The notes beneath the pieces are model-generated. The model was not told the origin of the DNA. It searched no databases and was given only the letters and a program-made list of their open reading frames with translations. A stretch of 64,000 nucleotides of DNA from Pyrinomonadaceae bacterium (GTDB lineage: Bacteria > Acidobacteriota > Blastocatellia > Pyrinomonadales > Pyrinomonadaceae): contig JAIBCB010000002.1 in assembly GCA_019694355.1 (NCBI GenBank), positions 496,001 to 560,000 of the forward strand. The letters run 5' to 3'. Position 1 is the stretch's first letter; every line of letters starts with the position of its first letter. The translations under genes were made by a program, and so were the position numbers. Positions 34,522 to 45,671 of this stretch are shown in pieces.

Positions 34522-35223
34522 TTGGACCAAAGCCTAAAAGACCATAACCGAGCACACCACGGACATCGTGTCGGCGGTCTCCGAGCGGCCGTTCTTGGAG
34601 CAAATGACGGCATCGTTTCTACCGCAAGCCTGATCATTGGTGTCGCATCTGCGAACGGTACGCGAGCAGCTGTCTTGGTCGCCGGTGCTGCCGGTCTCAT
34701 TGCGGGTGCCCTGTCGATGGCTGCGGGCGAATATGTATCGGTTCACTCCCAAGCCGACTCGGACTCGGCGGATCTTGATGTAGAACGCCGATATCTGTCA
34801 TCTGAGCCGGATCTTGAACTTGACGAACTTGCGGCTATCTATGAGGGACGCGGCCTTGATCCGGAACTCGCTTCGATCGTGGCGAAAAAACTCACAGAGC
34901 AGGACGCGCTGGCAGCGCATGCAAGGGACGAACTTGGTATTTCCGAGCGTAACGTTTCCAACCCGCTGCAGGCGGCCGCATTTTCCGCCGCGAGTTTTGC
35001 GATCGGGGCATTCTTACCGCTTGCGGCCGTGTGGTTTACAGCAAGTCCGCAGATTCCGCTCATCGCGGCGGCCTCACTGATCTTCCTATCTTTGCTCGGC
35101 GCGATCGCAGCAAAGGCGGGCGGTGCAAATATGGTACGAGGTTCCCTGCGCGTTCTTGTCTGGGGAGCAGTTGCGATGGCAGCAACGGCGCTTGTCGGCC
35201 ATTTGTTCGGAACGAACGTTTGA
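34522..35223 (+). CDS. VIT1/CCC1-family membrane transporter
   Basis: The 233-residue protein matches the VIT1/CCC1 (DUF125) family of iron/manganese transporters: HRVGGLRAAVLGANDGIVSTASLIIGVA, a second span GLIAGALSMAAGEYVSVHSQ, a cytoplasmic helical region (E/D-rich, ~80-140) and two closing helices. Five spans are predicted. The start codon is TTG, three bases after the previous stop; no ATG precedes the conserved HR-GGLRAA block. It may export or store Fe2+ or Mn2+; its place after a radical SAM gene hints at iron homeostasis but is not proof. Confidence 0.85.
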   Translation: MDQSLKDHNRAHHGHRVGGLRAAVLGANDGIVSTASLIIGVASANGTRAAVLVAGAAGLIAGALSMAAGEYVSVHSQADSDSADLDVERRYLSSEPDLELDELAAIYEGRGLDPELASIVAKKLTEQDALAAHARDELGISERNVSNPLQAAAFSAASFAIGAFLPLAAVWFTASPQIPLIAAASLIFLSLLGAIAAKAGGANMVRGSLRVLVWGAVAMAATALVGHLFGTNV

Positions 35224-35227
35224 TCGC

Positions 35228-36676
35228 TTACCGCCGTGCCATTTCTTCGCCGATCGTCCAGACGATGACAGAGCTTGAAAGGCCAAGTCCTGAAAGGCGG
35301 CCCGCCATCATTATCAGCGTCTCGCCATTTTCGACCACTTTTGCCTCAAGCAGTGTGTTCTCACCGTCTTTTAGCATCTTGCCGGTCGAATCGGCACCTT
35401 CATGGACGAACGGCTTCACGCCCCAAACGAGTGCGAGTTGACTGCATGCATCCGCTGAGGTCGTTAGAGCAAACGTCTGCAAACCGGAGCGGACCGATGA
35501 GAGGCGGCGTGCCATCAAGCCGGATTCCGTGAATACGGCGACCTTTTCGGTTTGGATCTCTTTTGCCGCGTAGGCCGCGGCTTTGCAAAGGGCCTGGCTC
35601 GTGCGTCCGCTTGGCGGCTGCGAAAATTTCACAGGTTTTTTGAGCTGCTCGGGTTTGATCGTTTCGGCCGAATCGATGATCTTCGCCATCATTTTCACGG
35701 CCTCGACGGGATGTTCGCCCGTCGCAGTTTCGGCCGAGAGCATTACGGCGTCTGTGCCGTCCCAAACGGCATTTGCCACATCCGAAGCCTCAGCTCGCGT
35801 CGGGAACGGGTTCTCGATCATCGATTGCAGCATTTGTGTTGCGGTGATGACGAGTTTATCGTGGGCGACCGCGAGTTCGATGATGCGTTTTTGATATACG
35901 GGTACGAGTTCGACGCTCGTTTCGACGCCGAGATCGCCGCGAGCGACCATAACAGCATCGGTAGCCTCGACGATCGACGCAAGATTGTCGATCGCCTCAG
36001 CTTTTTCGATCTTGGCCACAAGCAGCGGGCGTCCGACCGATCGCTTGTTGAGGGCTTTGATCCTTTCTTTTGCACGAATGCAATCCTCCGCCGTTCGAAC
36101 GAATGAGAGGGCGATGTAATCGACATTCTGCGACATCGCCCACTCGAGATCGCTGTGATCTTTTTCGGTCATTGATGGAATGGGAAGCGGCGTGTTTGGC
36201 AGATTGATGCCCTTGCGCTCGCGAAGGATCCCGCCGACAACGACGGTCGTCAGGACGTCGGTTTCGGTCTTCGAATCGACGACGAGCTCGATCGCTCCAT
36301 CGTCAATGAGGATCCGAGCTCCCTGATCGACGACCTTGGGCAATTCTGCAAAATTTGTCGATGCTTCTTGCTCGGAGCCTTCGACCTCACGCGTCGTCAG
36401 CACGAACTTGCTGCCTTCTACGAGTTCGACCGGTTGGCCATTCTTCAAAGAACGCGTCCGGATCTTTGGGCCCGAAAGATCGGCGAGGATCGATATAGGG
36501 ACGCCGAGCGATGCTGCGGCCTCGCGAGCGGTCTTTATGCGTGCGGCGTGCTCGTCATAATTCCCATGCGACATATTGATGCGGACGGCATTCAGGCCGC
36601 CGGCGATCATCGATTCGATCACTTCTCGGCTTTCTGATGCCGGGCCGAGGGTTGCAAGTATCTTGGCTTTTCTCAC
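35228..36676 (-). CDS. pyk: Pyruvate kinase
   Basis: Pyruvate kinase converts phosphoenolpyruvate and ADP to pyruvate and ATP in the final step of glycolysis. The 482-residue product begins with GTG (MRKAKILATLGPAS) and has the barrel signatures INMSHGNYDEH, LADLSGPKIRT, the catalytic Lys block (VAKIEKAEAIDNL), VMVARGDLGVE and ATQMLQSMIENPFPTRAEASDVANAV, with the C-terminal regulatory domain from about 360. It lies 11 bases downstream of the GH15 gene in one minus-strand operon. Confidence 0.96.
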   Translation of the reverse strand: MRKAKILATLGPASESREVIESMIAGGLNAVRINMSHGNYDEHAARIKTAREAAASLGVPISILADLSGPKIRTRSLKNGQPVELVEGSKFVLTTREVEGSEQEASTNFAELPKVVDQGARILIDDGAIELVVDSKTETDVLTTVVVGGILRERKGINLPNTPLPIPSMTEKDHSDLEWAMSQNVDYIALSFVRTAEDCIRAKERIKALNKRSVGRPLLVAKIEKAEAIDNLASIVEATDAVMVARGDLGVETSVELVPVYQKRIIELAVAHDKLVITATQMLQSMIENPFPTRAEASDVANAVWDGTDAVMLSAETATGEHPVEAVKMMAKIIDSAETIKPEQLKKPVKFSQPPSGRTSQALCKAAAYAAKEIQTEKVAVFTESGLMARRLSSVRSGLQTFALTTSADACSQLALVWGVKPFVHEGADSTGKMLKDGENTLLEAKVVENGETLIMMAGRLSGLGLSSSVIVWTIGEEMARR

Positions 36677-36687
36677 TATTTAGTATC

Positions 36688-38664
36688 TTACCGCAACGGC
36701 GTGTTCGCTGCGCTTTTCTGGCTCTCGTTTGTTATTTCGGTGTATCGTTTCAGGTAATTCAGGACGGTCGAGACAAAGGACGAATGCGACCATGTGAGCG
36801 GCGAAACAGACAGCGGGTCGCCGTTCCGCGGATCGATCTGTTCGGCGAGTACGCCGGACGGAAATGCATACTTTGTTACCCATTCGAGCAAGGAATGTGC
36901 GGGCTTTAGACCGTCGATATCCTTTGCGACCGCAAGGTAGTATTCAGCGAGCCAAAGCGTACAGATGATCCAGGAATTGCCCGGAAATTCATCGCTCTGG
37001 CGCATATAGCCATCGTTCTGAAAGCGAGCGACGCCGCCGATCTCGCCGGGATTTGTAAGCTGATCGCGAACCGCCTCCATCGTTGTGGCCACTAGCGGAT
37101 CGTCCGGTGCGAAGCAGCCGAAATAGAAGATCGCGTAGAGCGATGCATCGATCGTCGGGTCGATATAAAGCTCGTCGTTGTCGCCGACGAGTCGTCCACG
37201 CATAAACCGCCCAAGATCATTGTCGTAAAGGTGCTCACGCATACCGTTGACGACAGCGTCGGCGGCCTTTCGATATTTCTCGGCACGGGCCGGATCTTCG
37301 AACAGCTCGGCAAAATTTGCCGCTCCGCGAAGGCCCGCGACGACCGTCGAACATGTGAATGTATGAACGCCGCGGCGGTCTTCCCAAAGGTTCCAGCTAG
37401 GAAGCGGAAGGCCTGTGTCCGCGTCGCGGAAACCCTCGATAAAATCGGCTGCCCGCAGGATCAAGTTCTCATAGAGTTCAGCGATGAAATCGCTGTCGTG
37501 AGTGATCTCGTAAAACTCCCAAAGAGCCCAAAGCACAAGGGCCGTTTCGTCTTCCTGGATCGGGACGAGCGGCCGCTGGTTTCGCGTGTCCCAATAAGCA
37601 TGCCAGCCGGAACCGACGGTGCCGTCGGGGTTGTATTTTTGGAGAAAGTAGCCTTCCGGATGAATGATGCGGCCGCAGAATCGAAAGAAGTTTGCAGCGA
37701 TCGAATGAAATCCGGCGCGAGCGAGAGTGTCCGCGACAAAGGCTCCGTCACGCGGCCAAACATAGCTGTAATGGTCGGTCGCGCGTTCCGTAACATCGTG
37801 GTCGTTCGCCGCGAGGATCGCGCCGTCGGCGTCGATCTGCGTTCGGATGATGTGCAGACTGCGGTCGTAGAGTGACACGATCTCACTCGAAAGAGAAGAG
37901 AAATCCAGCTTTGTCCGATGCTCGTATTGGTCGGGAGGATGGCCGAAACGCGACTGAGGCTGTTCGTCGATGACGATGCCGTTCAATTTGCTGACCTCGT
38001 CGTGCGTTGTTCCGGCGGCGATCCAGTAATAGAATTCGCAAGAGCTGTTCGCTTCGATCTGGCAATGGATCCCGATCGTCGAATCAACTGAGCCTTCAAA
38101 TATCGCGCTTCCGCTCAAGACGCCGTCCTCTGCGTCGCGCCACGTGCCCTGCATATTTTGAAAGGCCTTACGGCCTGTCGCGAACTGATCGAAATGCGGT
38201 TCGGTATTGATCAAAAAGTACCGATGCTTTTGGTAATGGATGAGGCCGCCGCTCTTCGGATCGTAGAATGCAGTGTCTCCGACCTTGTTCTCGTAGATGC
38301 GAAAATCGTGATGAAAAAAAACACGCACCTCGCGGCTGTCGCCCTTTGTATTTTTAAGAAGAACGTGTTTGAGGTAGATGTTTCCGTCACTGCAGACCAT
38401 GTCGTGGCATTCGAATTCGATGCCGAGCGGATCATTGCGGAGTTTGACGTCTGTGACGGCAGATTCGGGCAGATAGCCGATGGTTCGCACCCAATCATCT
38501 TCGAAGATCCACGAAAAAACGCCGTCCACCCAAACGCCGAATCGAAACGGAAAACCTTCGCTGTGATTCTCTTCGCCGACGTGCGGAAAGTAAACGTCGC
38601 GCAACTGATATTTGTCGTCAAAATTTACGAGAAAACGTCCATTGCCGACGGGAATATCACGCAT
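36688..38664 (-). CDS. Glycoside hydrolase family 15 (glucoamylase-like)
   Basis: The 658-residue protein has a beta-sandwich N-terminal domain (~1-260) and an (alpha/alpha)6-barrel (~270-640), as in GH15. The barrel holds SYVWPRDGAFVADTL, the general-acid block QEDETALVLWALWEFYE and the base block SGVLAEQIDPRNGDPLSV near 610-630. GH15 enzymes release glucose from alpha-1,4/1,6 glucans, or trehalose. No signal peptide, so it acts in the cytoplasm, possibly on glycogen or maltodextrin. Downstream of a TlpA-like gene and upstream of pyk, feeding glycolysis. Confidence 0.88.
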   Translation of the reverse strand: MRDIPVGNGRFLVNFDDKYQLRDVYFPHVGEENHSEGFPFRFGVWVDGVFSWIFEDDWVRTIGYLPESAVTDVKLRNDPLGIEFECHDMVCSDGNIYLKHVLLKNTKGDSREVRVFFHHDFRIYENKVGDTAFYDPKSGGLIHYQKHRYFLINTEPHFDQFATGRKAFQNMQGTWRDAEDGVLSGSAIFEGSVDSTIGIHCQIEANSSCEFYYWIAAGTTHDEVSKLNGIVIDEQPQSRFGHPPDQYEHRTKLDFSSLSSEIVSLYDRSLHIIRTQIDADGAILAANDHDVTERATDHYSYVWPRDGAFVADTLARAGFHSIAANFFRFCGRIIHPEGYFLQKYNPDGTVGSGWHAYWDTRNQRPLVPIQEDETALVLWALWEFYEITHDSDFIAELYENLILRAADFIEGFRDADTGLPLPSWNLWEDRRGVHTFTCSTVVAGLRGAANFAELFEDPARAEKYRKAADAVVNGMREHLYDNDLGRFMRGRLVGDNDELYIDPTIDASLYAIFYFGCFAPDDPLVATTMEAVRDQLTNPGEIGGVARFQNDGYMRQSDEFPGNSWIICTLWLAEYYLAVAKDIDGLKPAHSLLEWVTKYAFPSGVLAEQIDPRNGDPLSVSPLTWSHSSFVSTVLNYLKRYTEITNESQKSAANTPLR

Positions 38665-38678
38665 AGAATGTTGTCGGC

Positions 38679-39248
38679 CTAGTTTGCGGTCACCGCGGTA
38701 TCGACGGCGAGATCGAGGTCGAGTTTGATGCGGTCGCTAAAACCGACGACCTTTTTGACGATCTGGCCGTTGCGGTCGATCACCAACGTTTGCGGGATCG
38801 CATCGGTCGAGGCGAAAACGAAGCTCGTGAGGGCCTTTTCAGGGTAGCCGATCGGATAGTCGAGCTTGGTCTGCGTAATGAAATTCGGTATCTCGGCCTT
38901 GTCGGTCGCATCGCCGACGTGCAGGCCGTAGATCGCAAGCTTTTCGCCGCCGTATTTTGCGAGCAGGGAATTAAGATGCGGGATCTCTTCGCGGCAGGGC
39001 GGGCAGTTCGTTGCCCAAAAATCGAGAATGACGGCCTTTCCCTTCAGGTCGCTGAGCTTCTGGACCTCGCCCGCGTCGTTCGTCCACGTCATTTCGCCTA
39101 TCGGTTTTGACGGGGTTTCGATGATGTTGGTCGTCGGGCGGTCATTGATCGACGCGGGGCGATTCGAGATCGATACCGGTGCGGCGGTGTTGCACGAGAT
39201 GCCCGCGACTGAGATAAAAAAGAGAAGAAATGCCCCTAACTTACTCAC
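38679..39248 (-). CDS. TlpA/ResA-like thioredoxin-fold protein
   Basis: The 189-residue product has an N-terminal hydrophobic segment (~5-19) with a Cys (GISC) that may be lipidated, an Asn/Thr/Pro tether, and a thioredoxin fold with NCPPC active site (WATNCPPCREE), followed by IYGLHVGD, cis-Pro IPQTLVID and GQIVKKVVG. TlpA-like proteins reduce disulfides in the periplasm, for example in cytochrome c or oxidase maturation. Start: the GTG at 39248 (after ATTATAGTT) is chosen because longer frames lack a signal. Followed by GH15 and pyk after 14 bases. Confidence 0.8.
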   Translation of the reverse strand: MSKLGAFLLFFISVAGISCNTAAPVSISNRPASINDRPTTNIIETPSKPIGEMTWTNDAGEVQKLSDLKGKAVILDFWATNCPPCREEIPHLNSLLAKYGGEKLAIYGLHVGDATDKAEIPNFITQTKLDYPIGYPEKALTSFVFASTDAIPQTLVIDRNGQIVKKVVGFSDRIKLDLDLAVDTAVTAN

Positions 39249-39251
39249 AAC

Positions 39252-39257
39252 TATAAT
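39252..39257 (+). promoter_or_regulatory. Candidate -10 element before the NifU-like gene
   Basis: TATAAT on the plus strand lies 53 bases before the start of the NifU-like gene. No good -35 box is seen 16-18 bases upstream. It lies in the divergent region between the TlpA-like and NifU-like genes. Weak evidence. Confidence 0.3.
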
Positions 39258-39310
39258 GTTAGTGTTAATTGGGGCGGTTGTAAAAGAGAGAGCCCGCGAG
39301 AAGCGAAAGT

Positions 39311-39892
39311 GTGAGCGTCTATCCCGCGAAAATTGCGAAAAAACTGAGTGAAAAGGCCGACGCTGCCGCATCGGAAGGTGCAGTGTGCGGGCGGGCAGCG
39401 AGCTTTATTTGCGGCTGTTTCGCTGAGGCCTGCATCTCGGTCGATGACGATGCACAAGTTATTGCGAACATTGGGTTTGCGACGAACGGATGCGGTTTTA
39501 TGGCCGCTTCATGCCAGGTTCTTGAAGAGAAGCTGACGGGCCGCGAACTCGCTGCTCTCAAAGGCCTTTCGGACGATCGTCTTGTTGCGGAACTTGAGTC
39601 AGATTTGGGTGAATTTCCCGAGGCGAGAAAGCAGTGCGCGTTGGTCGCGATCGAGGCGTTAAGGGCGGCATTTGGGCGGCTGCGAAAGGCACGGGCCGCG
39701 GAGTTTGTCGGAGATTCACCGCTCGTCTGCACGTGTTTCGGCGTTTCGGAGGACGATCTGCTTTCCGCGATCAAGACGACGCAAGCCTCGCAATTTCGCG
39801 ATCTCGAAGCGGCGACGCGTGCCGGCCGAGGCTGCGGCGCATGCCGGATGCTGATCGAAGAGCTTATCGAAACCGCGAAAATACGGGACTAG
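39311..39892 (+). CDS. NifU-like Fe-S scaffold: IscU-like domain plus BFD-like [2Fe-2S] domain
   Basis: The 193-residue product has an IscU-type N-terminal half and a BFD-like C-terminal half but lacks the Nfu domain of full NifU. IscU cysteines are visible: Cys34/36 in ICGC, Cys61 in TNGCGFMAAS, Cys109 in RKQCALVAIEAL. The usual CGD reads CGC, so the Asp that helps release clusters is replaced by Cys. The second domain has CTC (140/142) and CGAC (175/178), a [2Fe-2S] site. It starts with GTG. Likely a platform for cluster assembly; a partner cysteine desulfurase is not in the window. Confidence 0.72.
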   Translation: MSVYPAKIAKKLSEKADAAASEGAVCGRAASFICGCFAEACISVDDDAQVIANIGFATNGCGFMAASCQVLEEKLTGRELAALKGLSDDRLVAELESDLGEFPEARKQCALVAIEALRAAFGRLRKARAAEFVGDSPLVCTCFGVSEDDLLSAIKTTQASQFRDLEAATRAGRGCGACRMLIEELIETAKIRD

Positions 39893-39906
39893 ATCGGCCT
39901 GTATGC

Positions 39907-39912
39907 TATAAT
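39907..39912 (+). promoter_or_regulatory. Extended -10 promoter element before the CorC/HlyC gene
   Basis: TGCTATAAT (TGn plus consensus TATAAT) lies 15 bases after the NifU-like stop and 158 bases before the CorC/HlyC start. The predicted leader would contain the 19-base tandem repeats. No clear -35 box, which extended -10 promoters do not need. Confidence 0.45.
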
Positions 39913-39948
39913 CTCCCAAAAAAGTGTGCATTTTGTACATTTTGTTCA

Positions 39949-40000
39949 TTTTGTGCGGTTTGATACATTTTGTGCGGTTTGATACATTTTGTGCGGTTTG
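39949..40000. repeat. 19-bp tandem repeat, 2.7 copies
   Basis: TTTTGTGCGGTTTGATACA is repeated exactly at 39949-39967 and 39968-39986, and its first 14 bases again at 39987-40000. Related TTTTGTACA and TTTTGTTCA words run just before it (39930-39948). The array lies in the leader of the CorC/HlyC gene. Units are contiguous with no unique spacers. Confidence 0.9.
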
Positions 40001-40069
40001 TGCGTGAATCGGCCGCCCGAACTTGCTAAGTTCTTATCGAGGCCTTTGAAACGGTTCTCGACTTTTTGA

Positions 40070-42791
<2,722 letters not shown>

Positions 42792-42792
<1 letters not shown>

Positions 42793-43310
42793 TGGATCTG
42801 AAAGCCGAGATCTTAGGCGAACATTCGCGTCGGCAAATGCTGAAGGTCGCGGACTTTGTCGGATCGAACGAGGAACGTTTTGCTGAGCTGATGCGGCTTT
42901 TTCTTTCGGGCGAATATCGCGTCGTTCAGCGTTCGGCGTGGGCGGTCGCGAAGATCGTCGAGAGAGAGCCAAAGCTTATCGCTCCGTATTTCAGCCGGCT
43001 TGTTGTGCTGCTCGAAGACGGAACGGCGCACCCGGCGGCACACCGCAACATTCTCAGGCTGCTGCAGACGGCGCCGATACCCGCAAAGTACGAAGGGCGT
43101 CTGTACGACATTTGCCTTTCGAAGATAGACGATCCGGCCGCAGCGACAGCCGTTCGTGCCTTTGCGATCGAGGTCGCGGCACGCATCGCGAACGGCGAAC
43201 CCGATCTGCTTGCCGAGATCCGGCTCGTGACGACGCGGCATCTAAAAGATGCGAAAGCCGCCATCAGGTCAAAGGCTCGAAACGTCCTGAAGATCGTTGA
43301 GGAAAACTGA
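42792..43310 (+). CDS. HEAT-repeat-like protein
   Basis: The 172-residue product starts at ATG 42792, overlapping the enolase stop by one base; a frame continuing upstream inside eno is not real. It is all helical with repeated Ala/Leu/Arg-rich pairs (VVQRSAWAVAKIVEREPKL, HPAAHRNILRLLQTAP, TAVRAFAIEVAARIANGEPDLLAEI, AAIRSKARNVLKIV), the HEAT/armadillo-like pattern seen in scaffold proteins. Such domains bind other proteins. Coupled translation with enolase suggests a linked role, unproven. Confidence 0.65.
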
Positions 43311-43365
43311 GAATGCGGTCATTTGTGAATTAGCGGTCAACAATTATTCGGAGGCGAAATATGTC

Positions 43366-43395
43366 TTTCTTGTTGGCCGCCGAATTCGATATAAT
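43366..43395 (+). promoter_or_regulatory. Promoter candidate for the GpmI homologue
   Basis: A consensus -10 TATAAT lies at 43390-43395, 43 bases before the start. A weak -35 (TTTCTT at 43366) is 18 bases upstream. This would give the gene its own start separate from eno. Confidence 0.4.
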
Positions 43396-43438
43396 CTAAG
43401 TTAGCCTTACTTTTGCGGCGTCTGCCCGCAGCCGAAAA

Positions 43439-44983
43439 ATGAGCCCGAACAAAACGCCAATCAAGCCTCCGATAGCGCTCATCATACTCGATGGCTGGGG
43501 AATCTCTGCCGAGCCGCACGGCAATGCGATCCTGCACGCACACACGCCTTTTTATGACGCGCTGACGGCGAAGTTTCCATCGACGGAGATCATCTCGTGC
43601 GGCCGGGCGATCGGGCAGGAAAAGGGAGCTGTCGGCGATCCGGAATCGGGGCATCTTGCTCTCGGGACGGGGCGGCCGGCACAGGCAGAAGTTTCGATCG
43701 TCGAAAAGGCCTTGAGGTCGGGAAAATTCGCAAAGAACAAGGTGTTGAAGGAGGCGTTCGAATCCGCCGCTCGAAGAAAGGCGTCCGTGCATCTGATCGG
43801 ACTCTTGAGCGACGGCGGCGTCCATTCTTCGACGAACACTCTCTTCGGACTGCTTCGGATGGCAAAGGCCGAGGCGATCACAGACGTAAATGTCCACGCC
43901 ATTCTTGACGGCGTCGATGTCCCGCCGCGAACCGCGGACGTTTACATCGAGGCCCTCGAGATCAAGATGGCGGAGATCGGTGCGGGCCGCATCGCAACGC
44001 TTTGCGGACGGTATTTCGGGATGGACAGCCGCGAAAATTGGGAGCGAACGGCGCGCGTCTATACGATGCTCGTGCACGCCGAAGGCGAGCGTTCGCCGGA
44101 TGCCGTGATGTCGATCAGAAATGCATTCTTACGCGGCATCGCCGACGAGTTCGTCGCTCCGGTCGTTATCGAAACAGCGGACCACCAACCGGTAGCGACG
44201 GTGAAGGACGGCGACCTCGTGATCTATTTCAACCACAGGCCGGAGACGATCCGTCAGCTTGTCCGCTCGCTCTCGGTGCCGGATTCTACGGGTGCGAAAA
44301 AGCCGCTGATCGAGACGATCTGCCTCACGGAATACGATGCGAATTTCGAACTGCCGATCGCGTTCCCGACACAGGAAAGTGCGGGCACGCTGACCGACGC
44401 TCTTTCTGCGGCGGGCGTCGTCAATGTGAAGATGACGCAGACCGAACGGTATCCGCATCTCTCGTATTTCTTTAACGGAGCAAGAGAATCGCAGAGCGCG
44501 ACGGAGCAGAACATTCTCGTGCCGACGCCGAAGCATGAGACGCTCGACCTCGCACCGGAATCACAAAGTTTTAAGATCGCAGATCGTGCGATCAGCACGC
44601 TTGCATCGCGCGGTTCGGGCGTCTATGTCGTTAATTTTCCGGCTGCGACATTGTCGGCGGAAATGGGAAGATTCGATAAGACGGTCGAGGCCGTGCAGTT
44701 CGTCGATACGTGTCTTGGCGGCGTTTGCGATTCGGTCATAAATGCGGGCGGCATTGCGGTCGTTACGGCTTCGCACGGACGCTGTGAGCAGATGCTCTCG
44801 GACGAAGATTCTGATGCCCCGCCGCGGAATTCGACGAATCGCGTGCCGCTAATCATTGCAGGCAAAGATGTTGCGAATCTGCATCTTCGCGGTGACGGTT
44901 CGCTTATCGACGTTGCACCGACGCTACTCAGCCTGCTTTCGATCGAAAGGCCGGCCGAGATGACCGGGTCGTCACTTTTCTAA
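43439..44983 (+). CDS. GpmI-type phosphoglycerate mutase homologue with lost metal ligands
   Basis: The 514-residue protein aligns end to end with cofactor-independent phosphoglycerate mutase: LIILDGWG (Asp18), LLSDGGVHS (~122-130), ILDGVDVPPRTA, GRYFGMD, a 29-residue gapless match from N399-F to CLG, VTASHG and NRVPLI. Yet most catalytic residues are replaced: the phosphoserine NSEVGH motif is DPESGH (Pro68 in place of the Ser, a Ser two residues later), the Mn ligands Asp and His of NPDMVGH are Thr404 and Glu408, the Asp of ADHG is Ser445, and the His before TTNPVP is Asn464. Only Asp18 and His446 remain. It looks like a pseudoenzyme or one with altered chemistry. Confidence 0.85.
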   Translation: MSPNKTPIKPPIALIILDGWGISAEPHGNAILHAHTPFYDALTAKFPSTEIISCGRAIGQEKGAVGDPESGHLALGTGRPAQAEVSIVEKALRSGKFAKNKVLKEAFESAARRKASVHLIGLLSDGGVHSSTNTLFGLLRMAKAEAITDVNVHAILDGVDVPPRTADVYIEALEIKMAEIGAGRIATLCGRYFGMDSRENWERTARVYTMLVHAEGERSPDAVMSIRNAFLRGIADEFVAPVVIETADHQPVATVKDGDLVIYFNHRPETIRQLVRSLSVPDSTGAKKPLIETICLTEYDANFELPIAFPTQESAGTLTDALSAAGVVNVKMTQTERYPHLSYFFNGARESQSATEQNILVPTPKHETLDLAPESQSFKIADRAISTLASRGSGVYVVNFPAATLSAEMGRFDKTVEAVQFVDTCLGGVCDSVINAGGIAVVTASHGRCEQMLSDEDSDAPPRNSTNRVPLIIAGKDVANLHLRGDGSLIDVAPTLLSLLSIERPAEMTGSSLF

Positions 44984-45052
44984 ACAGGTTCTTTTTTGCT
45001 CCCAAAATGACAACCGCGGCCGGAGCGTGGTAAGGTCTCATTTTGCAAAATT

Positions 45053-45670
45053 ATGGTCGAGGAATTTGCGTTCGATAATTCGGAAGAGCGCCGAAAGGCT
45101 CGTGCGAACGACACGGGTTGGATAGAGGTGATCGTCGGGTCGATGTTCTCAGGAAAATCGGAGGAACTTATCCGCCGTTTGAACCGAGCGAGGATCGCGA
45201 GGCAGAAGGTGCTCGTCTTTAAGCCGCTGATAGATGCACGGTATTCGAAGCAGGAGATCGCGTCGCATTCGGGACAGAAACACGATTCCATTCCTGTTTC
45301 GACGACGGCCGAGATGCTCTCGCACATCGCGGACGATACGCAGGTCGTCGGCATCGACGAAGGGCAGTTCTTCGACCTTGAGATCATCGACGCGGTCAAT
45401 AAACTTGCGAGCGAAGGCAAACGCGTGATCATCGCCGGGCTCGATCAGGATTTTATGGGCAAGCCTTTCGAGCCGATGCCGCAGTTGCTCTCGATCGCGG
45501 AATTCATTACGAAGACGCACGCGATCTGCGTAAAATGCGGATCGACCGCCAACTATTCACAGCGGACGGTCGATTCGGATGCTCGTGTCGAGGTCGGTGC
45601 GGCCGACAAATACGAGGCGCGCTGCCGCAGGTGTTTTATCCCGCACTCGGACGCGCCGACGCTCGGCTAA
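45053..45670 (+). CDS. tdk: Thymidine kinase
   Basis: Tdk phosphorylates thymidine in the salvage pathway. The 205-residue product has a 25-residue N-terminal extension then [19 protein letters not shown] (P-loop), [25 protein letters not shown] (catalytic Glu block), [12 protein letters not shown] and the zinc site cysteines CVKCG and CRRCF. All are present, as in type II thymidine kinases. It ends one base before the stop of a convergent gene. Confidence 0.95.
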   Translation: MVEEFAFDNSEERRKARANDTGWIEVIVGSMFSGKSEELIRRLNRARIARQKVLVFKPLIDARYSKQEIASHSGQKHDSIPVSTTAEMLSHIADDTQVVGIDEGQFFDLEIIDAVNKLASEGKRVIIAGLDQDFMGKPFEPMPQLLSIAEFITKTHAICVKCGSTANYSQRTVDSDARVEVGAADKYEARCRRCFIPHSDAPTLG

Positions 45671-45671
45671 A

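Noticed and set aside
34066..34530. Open frame on the minus strand opposite the radical SAM gene
   Set aside because: No domain or start signal; shadow of a well-supported gene.
39930..40010. Tandem repeats considered as a CRISPR array
   Set aside because: Units are contiguous, 19 bp, with no unique spacers and no cas genes nearby.
45003..45045. 8-bp inverted repeat CAAAATGA/TCATTTTG before tdk
   Set aside because: AT-rich arms 27 bases apart are likely by chance; no other support.
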